Part shown: piece after piece, positions 1 through 5,594 of the stretch
How positions within the stretch are numbered: position 1 is the first letter of the stretch
Layout: every line of letters starts with the position of its first letter
NCBI GenBank assembly: GCA_023393575.1
Contig: JAEWKX010000006.1
Span: 1-7,218, forward strand
DNA: 7,218 bases
Reading direction: 5' to 3'
Origin: Pseudomonadota bacterium
GTDB taxonomy: Bacteria; Pseudomonadota; Alphaproteobacteria; Rhizobiales; Rhizobiaceae
Made by a program: the position numbers and the translations under genes
The notes under the pieces: model-generated
What the model was told of the DNA's origin: nothing
The model's database searches: none
What the model saw: only the letters and a program-made list of their open reading frames with translations

Positions 1-2314
1 GGAACAGCTTGCGCTCACCGAGGCGCTCCTTGTGCTTGACCCCGAAATGCTGCTCCTCATCGATGATAAGCAGAGAAAGGTTCGAGAACTTGATGCCGCT
101 GCCGAGCAGCGCATGCGTCCCCACGACGATATCGACCTTGCCCTCCGCCAGGTCCTTCTTGGCCTGCGCGAGTTCCTTGGCCGGTACCAGGCGGGACGCC
201 TGCGCCACCTTGATCGGGAGACCGCGGAAGCGCTCGCGGAAGGTCTTGAAGTGCTGGCGCGCGAGAAGTGTCGTCGGCACGACGACCGCTACCTGCCCGC
301 CGTTCATCGCCGCGAGGAAGGCCGCGCGCAGCGCCACCTCCGTCTTGCCAAAGCCGACGTCTCCGCAGACCAGCCGGTCCATCGGCTTGCCGGCCGAGAG
401 ATCCTCCCGGACCGCATCGATGGCGTTTCCCTGGTCCTCGGTTTCGTCATACGGGAAGCGGGCAGCGAATTCGTCATAAAGTCCGTCAGGGGCGGCGAGC
501 ACAGGGGCACGGCGGGTGATCCGGCTTGCGGCGATGCGGATGAGCGCATCGGCCATGTCGAGCAGCCGCTTCTTGAGCTTGGCCTTGCGGGCCTGCCACG
601 CGCCACCGCCGAGCTTGTCGAGGGGCGCTTCGGCTGCGTCAGAGCCGTAACGGGAAAGCAGGTCGATGTTCTCGACCGGCAGGAACAGCTTCGCGTCGTC
701 CGCATAATGCAGTTCGAGGCAGGCACGCGGCGCTCCGGCGGCTTCGATCGTGACGAGACCTACAAACCGCCCGATACCGTGCTCGGCATGGACGACGAGC
801 GAGCCTTCGTCGAGCCCGGAGACCTCCGATATGAAGTCGGCCCCCCGCTTGCGGCGCTTGCCCCGCCGCACCATCCGGTCGCCGAGGATGTCCTGTTCGC
901 CGATGACGACGATATCGCCGCTTTCGAAGCCGCCCTCCAGGCTGAGCACGGCGGAAGCCGCTTCTCCCTTCTCCAGCTGATCGAGATCGTCGAAGGCCTC
1001 GACCTGCTTCACGCGCTTGAGGCCGTGCTCATCGAGAACCTGCAGCAGCCGGTCAAGCGAACCGGCCGACCACCCCGTGATCAGCACCTTGGAACCGGCC
1101 GAACGCTTGTCGGCGATGTGCTTCACCGCGAGGTCGAACACGTTCACCCGTTCGTTGCGGTCATCCTTCTCGGCCTGCGATTTCGCCCAGTGGGGCCCGA
1201 CGCGAGCATCGAGCTCAAGCACCCGACGGCTTTCCGTGTCGTGCTCGTTGAACGGTGTGAGGCGGATTGCATTTGCAGCGTCGAGTGCGGCAGAGAGCGC
1301 CTTGCCGTCGAGATAAAGCTGCCCGGGGGGGACGGGCTTGTAGGGGGCGGCCTGCGCCGCGGCCCCCTTCCCTTGCGTGCCGCTGTCGCGACGGGCTTCG
1401 TAGTAATCAACGACGAGTTTGGAGCGCTCGCCGGCAGCTTCGCGCGCAGTATGGTCGGTCACCAGGCGGAAGCCCGCCAGATAATCGAAAGCGCTGTCCA
1501 GCCGCTCGTAGAACAATGGCAGCCAGTGCTCCATGCCGGCATAGCGGCGCCCCTCGGAGACTGCCTGGTACAGCGCATCGTCACGCGTCGCCGCCCCGAA
1601 CAGCGCAAGATAATTGGTGCGGAAACGGCTGATCGTGTCCGGCGTCAGCGATACCTCGCTCATCGGGTTCAGGTTGAGGGAGCGGGCCTGCCCGGTTGTC
1701 CGCTGGCTTGCCGGGTCGAAGGTGCGGATCGTCTCCAGCGTATCGCCGAAGAAGTCGAGGCGAACGGGCTCCTCCGTTCCGGGCACGAAGACATCGAGAA
1801 TGCCGCCACGCACGGCAAATTCACCGACCTCGCGCACTGTCGGAACGCGGTCGAAGCCGTTTCTTTCCAGGCGGGCGGCAATATCGTCCATTCGGATGGT
1901 GTTGCCAGGGCGGGCGGAGAAGGCGAGGCTTTCGATCACCTCCGATGGTGCGATCTTCTGTAGCATTGCATTGACCGTGACGAGCACGATCGCCGGATGC
2001 GGCTTCTTCGCATGCGCTATGAGGCCGGAAAGCGCCGCAAGTCTCCGCGCGGAGACATCGGCGCCGGGGGAGACGCGGTCATAGGGAAGACAGTCCCAGG
2101 CAGGCAGGGTCAGAACGGGAATCTCGGGCGCTACGAAACCCAGCATCTGCTCCACGTCCGACATCCGTTGGCCGTCGGACATCACATAGGCGACCGCCTG
2201 CCCGGCGCGCGCCATCTCGGCCAGCAGAAGCGGCTCCATGCCGGGAGGCACGTTGCCGACCGTCAGCGGCGTGGCGGTAGCCGCAACCTTTCTCGGATCG
2301 AACCCCGGGATCAT
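1..2314 (-). CDS. mfd: Transcription-repair coupling factor Mfd (partial, C-terminus outside window)
   Basis: Mfd is a cytoplasmic ATP-driven translocase that removes RNA polymerase stalled at DNA damage and recruits UvrA for nucleotide excision repair. I translated 771 codons from ATG 2312-2314. Seen: a UvrB-like N-terminal module with PAWDCLPYDR (residues 71-80), VRGGILDVF (168-176) and an EHWLPLFYE segment. Its ancestral Walker A is degenerate, as usual in Mfd. An RNA-polymerase-interacting (CarD-like) domain follows, with VVHAEHGIGR near residue 508. The translocase half begins with Walker A GDVGFGKT (651-658), motif Ia PTTLLARQH, a GTHALL motif, and Walker B DEEQ (752-755; E. coli has DEEH). 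The second RecA lobe, TRG motif and autoinhibitory C-terminal domain lie beyond the left edge; the family is about 1150-1170 residues long. The start overlaps the sdhE stop as ATGA, suggesting translational coupling. An Ala/Pro-rich linker lies near residues 315-335. The reading frame is intact throughout. The family assignment is very secure. Confidence 0.98.
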   Translation of the reverse strand, partial: MIPGFDPRKVAATATPLTVGNVPPGMEPLLLAEMARAGQAVAYVMSDGQRMSDVEQMLGFVAPEIPVLTLPAWDCLPYDRVSPGADVSARRLAALSGLIAHAKKPHPAIVLVTVNAMLQKIAPSEVIESLAFSARPGNTIRMDDIAARLERNGFDRVPTVREVGEFAVRGGILDVFVPGTEEPVRLDFFGDTLETIRTFDPASQRTTGQARSLNLNPMSEVSLTPDTISRFRTNYLALFGAATRDDALYQAVSEGRRYAGMEHWLPLFYERLDSAFDYLAGFRLVTDHTAREAAGERSKLVVDYYEARRDSGTQGKGAAAQAAPYKPVPPGQLYLDGKALSAALDAANAIRLTPFNEHDTESRRVLELDARVGPHWAKSQAEKDDRNERVNVFDLAVKHIADKRSAGSKVLITGWSAGSLDRLLQVLDEHGLKRVKQVEAFDDLDQLEKGEAASAVLSLEGGFESGDIVVIGEQDILGDRMVRRGKRRKRGADFISEVSGLDEGSLVVHAEHGIGRFVGLVTIEAAGAPRACLELHYADDAKLFLPVENIDLLSRYGSDAAEAPLDKLGGGAWQARKAKLKKRLLDMADALIRIAASRITRRAPVLAAPDGLYDEFAARFPYDETEDQGNAIDAVREDLSAGKPMDRLVCGDVGFGKTEVALRAAFLAAMNGGQVAVVVPTTLLARQHFKTFRERFRGLPIKVAQASRLVPAKELAQAKKDLAEGKVDIVVGTHALLGSGIKFSNLSLLIIDEEQHFGVKHKERLGERKLF

Positions 2315-2640
2315 CTCTCTTGCTCTGACTTCGCCTGCAGGGTCGCGATGGTGACGGGATCGAAATCCGGCCGGTAGGCGGAAACACGCGCGAAGAGCGG
2401 CGTCCTCAGATGATCTGGCAAGGGGGTCGCGCCCGTGATCCACGCATGAAGATCATGGTCGTCCTCTCCCATGATCGCCTCGAACTCGTCCAGTTCCGCC
2501 TCCGACAGCCTCGCGATCTCGTCCTCGGCGAACTGTCCGAACACGAGGTCCATTTCCCGGATGCCGCGATGCCAGCAGCGGTAAAGTATGCGACGGCGCC
2601 GGGGTGCTAGATCCACGCTGCTGCGCGATAGTCCTGTCAT
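2311..2640 (-). CDS. sdhE: Succinate dehydrogenase assembly factor SdhE (DUF339/Sdh5 family)
   Basis: This encodes a 109-residue soluble protein of the SdhE/Sdh5/YgfY family, which helps attach FAD covalently to the flavoprotein subunit SdhA of succinate dehydrogenase (and to FrdA where present). Seen: a basic N-terminus (RRRR, 14-17), then the family signature RGxxE as R25-G26-I27-R28-E29 within HRGIREMD. An acidic helical segment follows (LSEAELDEFEAIM), then DHDLHAWITG, matching the small helical-bundle fold. The tail from about residue 80 contains SAYRPDFDP. E. coli SdhE has about 88 residues; the longer ends look lineage-typical, but I cannot align them here. The start ATG (2638-2640) is supported by an AGGGA Shine-Dalgarno 8 nt upstream (2649-2653) and by a good promoter at 2668-2696. 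The stop TGA shares ATGA with the mfd start, so sdhE and mfd are probably one transcript. The link between respiratory-complex assembly and repair may be only positional. Confidence 0.93.
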   Translation of the reverse strand: MTGLSRSSVDLAPRRRRILYRCWHRGIREMDLVFGQFAEDEIARLSEAELDEFEAIMGEDDHDLHAWITGATPLPDHLRTPLFARVSAYRPDFDPVTIATLQAKSEQER

Positions 2641-2648
2641 GAAAGAAG

Positions 2649-2653
2649 TCCCT
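2649..2653 (-). promoter_or_regulatory. Ribosome binding site of sdhE
   Basis: Minus-strand AGGGA lies 8 nt before ATG 2638-2640. It matches the anti-Shine-Dalgarno core well and supports that codon as the sdhE start. Confidence 0.6.
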
Positions 2654-2667
2654 GTGTGGAGAGGCTC

Positions 2668-2696
2668 ATATAGGTCGGAATTTCCACTTCGTCACC
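2668..2696 (-). promoter_or_regulatory. Predicted housekeeping promoter for sdhE-mfd
   Basis: On the minus strand, a -35-like GGTGAC (2691-2696) is followed after exactly 17 nt by a -10-like CTATAT (2668-2673). The rhizobial RpoD consensus, from established knowledge, is CTTGAC-N17-CTATAT; here the -10 matches 6 of 6 and the -35 matches 4 of 6 (TGAC). Transcription would start near 2661, giving a leader of about 20 nt that contains the AGGGA ribosome binding site. The spacer holds a small palindrome, GGAATTTCC on the plus strand (2677-2685), which could be chance. No start-site mapping is available, so this is a sequence-based prediction. Confidence 0.55.
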
Positions 2697-2733
2697 TTGC
2701 AAAAGAGCGGAAATCCGTCGCATTTTGCCGTCC

Positions 2734-4839
2734 ATGCGTCCCGCCATTCTCGATCCGCTTTTCGCACCCGTCGCATCGCTTCCCGGCGTGGGCCCCAAGG
2801 TCGCCGATCTGATCGCACGGGTCACGGGGCGGGAAAGCCCGGACGACTGCCGGGTGATCGATCTCCTCTTCCACGCGCCGAGCTCGATCATCGATCGCCG
2901 CAACCGTCCCGGCATCGCCCTTGCTCCACAAGGTGCCGTCGTCACCATCGAGGGACGGGTCGATCGTCACCAGCCGCCGCCACGGGGCAAGGCGAACATG
3001 CCCTACCGCGTCTTCCTCCACGACGACACCGGCGAACTGGCGCTTACCTTCTTCCATGTGAAAGGGAATTGGCTGGAAAGGGCGCTGCCGATCGACGAGA
3101 CCATGATGGTGAGCGGCAAGGTCGACTGGTTCAACGGCCGTCCCTCCATGGTCCATCCGGATTTCATGGTGAAAGCGTCGGAAGCTGCAAACCTGCCACT
3201 GGTCGAACCGATCTATCCCCTGACTGCGGGGCTTTCGCCGAAGGTTCTGAGAAAGGCGGTTGAAGGCGCTGTTGCCCGACTGCCGGATATACCGGATTGG
3301 CTGGACGCGACGCTCGCCGCGCGGCAGGGTCTCGGTTCCGTCGCCGAAAGCTTCCGCCGGCTCCACGACCCGCGAGACGAGGCGGACGTGGATGCGCGAT
3401 CGCCTGCGCGCCGCCGCCTCGCCTATGACGAATTTCTCGCGGGCCAGGTCTCGCTCGCCCTTGTCCGCCAGCGCCTGCGCAAGGTACCGGGGCAACCGAT
3501 CCGAGCGACCGGCAGTCTTTCGGAGCGGATCAGGGCCGCCCTGCCGTTCACCCTCACCGCAAGCCAGGAGGCCGCGGTCGGCGACATCCTGAGAGACATG
3601 GCCGCAGAAGACCGCATGCTGCGGCTGCTGCAGGGCGATGTCGGCGCCGGCAAGACGCTGGTTGCGCTCATGGCGATGGCGGCAGCCGTGGAGGGTGGCG
3701 GGCAGGCGGTTCTGATGGCGCCGACGGAGATCCTCGCCCGCCAGCATCATGCAACCATCTCGAAACTCGCCGCCGTTGCGGGTATTTCGGTTGAGGTGCT
3801 GACCGGACGGACGAAAGGCCGGGAACGCGATGCGATCGTCGAGCGGATCGCCAGCGGCGAGGCGCAGATCATCATCGGAACCCATGCGCTCTTTCAGGAC
3901 GCGGTGAACTACCGCAACCTGCTTCTCGCCGTCGTCGACGAGCAGCACCGGTTCGGCGTTCACCAGCGCCTGCGCCTCACGGCCAAGGGCATATCCCCCC
4001 ATATGCTCGTCATGACGGCCACGCCCATTCCGCGCACGCTTGTGCTCGCCGCCTTCGGCGACATGGACGTGTCCAAGCTGACGGAAAAGCCCGCAGGGCG
4101 GAAACCGATCCAGACGGTGACCATTCCGACGGAACGGACAGGCGACATCATCAACCGGCTCAAGACCGCGCTGGAAGAGGGCAAGAAGGCCTACTGGATC
4201 TGCCCTCTCGTGGAGGAATCCGATGTCTCCGACCTGATGTCGGCCGAGGAGCGCTTCGCAGTCCTCGCCAGGGAATTCGGTCCGGCGGTCGGGCTCGTCC
4301 ACGGCCGGATGGCGGGTCCGGAAAAGGATGCGGTCATGGCCGCCTTCAAGGCCGGGGAACTCCGGTTTCTGGTCGCGACGACGGTGGTCGAGGTCGGGGT
4401 CGACGTGCCGGATGCGACGATCATGGTGATCGAGCACGCCGAGCGCTTCGGGCTGGCGCAGCTGCACCAGTTGCGGGGCCGCGTCGGCCGCGGCGACGAG
4501 GCTTCCACCTGCATCCTGCTCTACAAGGGTCCGCTCAGCGAAACCGGACATGCCCGCCTGTCCATCCTGCGGGACAGCGAGGACGGCTTCCTCATCGCCG
4601 AGGAGGACCTCAAGCTGCGTGGCGAGGGCGAGCTCCTCGGAACACGACAATCCGGTACCCCGGGCTTTAGGATCGCCAGCCTCGAGGCGCACGCGGATCT
4701 CCTCGAGATTGCCCGCAAGGACGCAACCTATCTGCTGGACAGGGATCCGGATCTCAGCGGCCAGCGTGGCCGGAGCATCCGGACACTGCTCTACCTGCAC
4801 CGCCGGGACGAAGCGGTCAGGTTCCTGGGTGCGGGCTGA
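2734..4839 (+). CDS. recG: ATP-dependent DNA helicase RecG
   Basis: RecG is a cytoplasmic SF2 double-strand DNA translocase that binds and remodels stalled forks, D-loops, R-loops and Holliday junctions. The gene encodes 701 residues from ATG 2734 (E. coli 693). Seen in order: an N-terminal helical part with SLPGVGPKVADL; an OB-fold wedge domain at about 65-160 (FLHDDTGELALTFF); Walker A GDVGAGKT (301-308); motif Ia APTEILARQH; a GTHALF motif; Walker B DEQH (402-405) continuing RFGVHQRL; motif III MTATPIPRTL; motif V VATTVVEVGVDVPDA; motif VI QLRGRVGRG (579-587); and the translocation TRG motif RGEGELLGTRQSG (629-641). All catalytic motifs are intact. A TTG at 2725 would add three residues; I prefer ATG because MRP-type N-termini fit the family, although neither start has a convincing Shine-Dalgarno. 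It is divergent from sdhE-mfd. Its last 23 bp overlap the convergent DUF502 gene, so no terminator can lie between them. Confidence 0.97.
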   Translation: MRPAILDPLFAPVASLPGVGPKVADLIARVTGRESPDDCRVIDLLFHAPSSIIDRRNRPGIALAPQGAVVTIEGRVDRHQPPPRGKANMPYRVFLHDDTGELALTFFHVKGNWLERALPIDETMMVSGKVDWFNGRPSMVHPDFMVKASEAANLPLVEPIYPLTAGLSPKVLRKAVEGAVARLPDIPDWLDATLAARQGLGSVAESFRRLHDPRDEADVDARSPARRRLAYDEFLAGQVSLALVRQRLRKVPGQPIRATGSLSERIRAALPFTLTASQEAAVGDILRDMAAEDRMLRLLQGDVGAGKTLVALMAMAAAVEGGGQAVLMAPTEILARQHHATISKLAAVAGISVEVLTGRTKGRERDAIVERIASGEAQIIIGTHALFQDAVNYRNLLLAVVDEQHRFGVHQRLRLTAKGISPHMLVMTATPIPRTLVLAAFGDMDVSKLTEKPAGRKPIQTVTIPTERTGDIINRLKTALEEGKKAYWICPLVEESDVSDLMSAEERFAVLAREFGPAVGLVHGRMAGPEKDAVMAAFKAGELRFLVATTVVEVGVDVPDATIMVIEHAERFGLAQLHQLRGRVGRGDEASTCILLYKGPLSETGHARLSILRDSEDGFLIAEEDLKLRGEGELLGTRQSGTPGFRIASLEAHADLLEIARKDATYLLDRDPDLSGQRGRSIRTLLYLHRRDEAVRFLGAG

Positions 4840-5518
4840 GGGTCTGCGGAACCGCAACCGGCTGGGAGGTCTTCGGTTTGTAGTCCGGCGCCAGCAATCC
4901 TCCGGAAATGAGCAGGCGGGCCCCCTCCTCCGGTGTCATGTCGAGCATGACGATCTTGCTGCGCGGCACGAACATCAGGAAGCCGGCTGTCGGTTCCGGG
5001 GTTGGCGCAAGGAATACGCTCACCAGGTCCTCGCCCTCCTCGCCTAGACATGCTGCGATCTCGCCCTTGGCATTGCCGGAAATGAACACGAGCGCCCAGG
5101 TCCCCGGGCTCGGAAACTCGATCAGGCCGCATTTCTTGAACGAAGTAGACTGCTCCTTGAGCACCGTCTCGAAGATCTGCTTCAGGCTCTTGTAGACCGT
5201 GCGGACGAGTGGCATCCGATGCAGGATCGATTCACCGAAGCCGACGATGGAGCGGCCGATCAGGTTCTTTCCGAGAAAGCCGATCATGGTGATCAGCACG
5301 ACGGCTATCACCATGCCCAGGCCGGGCATCGCGATGTTCAGATAGTTTTCCGGGTTGTAGCGCGCCGGGATGTAGGGTTTTACCCAGCTGTCCGCCCAGC
5401 GGATGAAACTGAACGTCAGCCAGATGGTGATCGCCAGGGGAGCGCAGATGATGACCCCGGTCAGGAAATTGTTCCTCAACCGGGTTGCAACCGGGATGCG
5501 ATCGGGATCTTCAGCCAT
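4817..5518 (-). CDS. DUF502 family inner-membrane protein of unknown function
   Basis: This 233-residue protein belongs to DUF502, a widespread uncharacterised bacterial family also found in plants as the LIKE-COV (CONTINUOUS VASCULAR RING) proteins. Its biochemical role is unknown. Seen: a short polar N-terminus (RLRNNF); transmembrane segment 1 at about 19-40 (GVIICAPLAITIWLTF); a loop of about 25 residues rich in Trp, Tyr and Pro; transmembrane segment 2 at about 65-85 (GMVIAVVLITMIGF); then the conserved IPLVRTVY-like block HRMPLVRTVYKSLKQIF (100-116). A soluble C-terminal domain follows, with TWALVFISG and TPEPTAGFLMFVP (172-185), and a Pro/Ser-rich tail ending SPHPGT. The start ATG 5516-5518 is the first available, because an in-frame TAG lies four codons upstream; only a weak AGCGG precedes it. 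It lies 76 bp downstream of glmS on the same strand, so cotranscription is plausible. Its last 23 bp overlap recG tail to tail. The family call is secure; the function is not. Confidence 0.92.
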   Translation of the reverse strand: MAEDPDRIPVATRLRNNFLTGVIICAPLAITIWLTFSFIRWADSWVKPYIPARYNPENYLNIAMPGLGMVIAVVLITMIGFLGKNLIGRSIVGFGESILHRMPLVRTVYKSLKQIFETVLKEQSTSFKKCGLIEFPSPGTWALVFISGNAKGEIAACLGEEGEDLVSVFLAPTPEPTAGFLMFVPRSKIVMLDMTPEEGARLLISGGLLAPDYKPKTSQPVAVPQTLSPHPGT

Positions 5519-5546
5519 TATTTGCCGCTATCGAGCCATGCCTGGA

Positions 5547-5575
5547 AAGATAAGATGGGAAGGACAATGCCCAAG
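5547..5575 (-). promoter_or_regulatory. Weak candidate promoter upstream of the DUF502 gene
   Basis: Within the 76-bp glmS-DUF502 gap (5519-5594), the minus strand holds CTTGGG (5570-5575), a 17-nt spacer and TATCTT (5547-5552). Each hexamer matches consensus (CTTGAC and TATAAT) at 4 of 6 positions. It could give the membrane-protein gene some independent expression, but matches this weak are common by chance. The same gap has a short GCCC-GCTT-GGGC hairpin with no U-tract, so I do not call a terminator. Readthrough from glmS remains the simpler model. Confidence 0.22.
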
Positions 5576-5594
5576 CGGGCCAGTGCATGCAAGG

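Larger units (their letters stand above)
2641..2733. promoter_or_regulatory. Divergent intergenic region between sdhE and recG
   Basis: This 93-bp spacer separates two divergent start codons and must hold the promoters of both sdhE-mfd (minus) and recG (plus), unless recG is read from elsewhere. The minus-strand promoter is recognisable. For recG the best I see is a weak TTGCAA (2697-2702), 18 nt, CATTTT (2721-2726), which would start transcription almost at ATG 2734. No alphaproteobacterial LexA box (GTTC-N7-GTTC, or its complement) is present, so SOS control is not indicated. I see no hairpin or riboswitch-like structure. Confidence 0.6.

Noticed and set aside
32..1963. A 643-codon open frame on the plus strand, opposite mfd.
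   Set aside because: The minus strand translates into unmistakable Mfd with ordered domains and motifs. The plus frame shows no recognisable domain, and long antisense frames are common in GC-rich genes with strong third-position bias.
2641..2733. SOS (LexA) control of recG or sdhE-mfd.
   Set aside because: No GTTC-N7-GTTC box or its complement occurs in the spacer.
2692..4857. A 721-codon open frame on the minus strand, opposite recG.
   Set aside because: The plus strand encodes complete RecG with all helicase motifs. The antisense frame is low-complexity (rich in R, D, H and G), has no known domain, and runs over both neighbouring gene boundaries.
5519..5594. Possible intrinsic terminator between glmS and the DUF502 gene (GCCC-GCTT-GGGC hairpin near 5569-5580).
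   Set aside because: The stem is only 4 bp and is not followed by a T-run on the minus strand, so it does not meet the usual terminator pattern.
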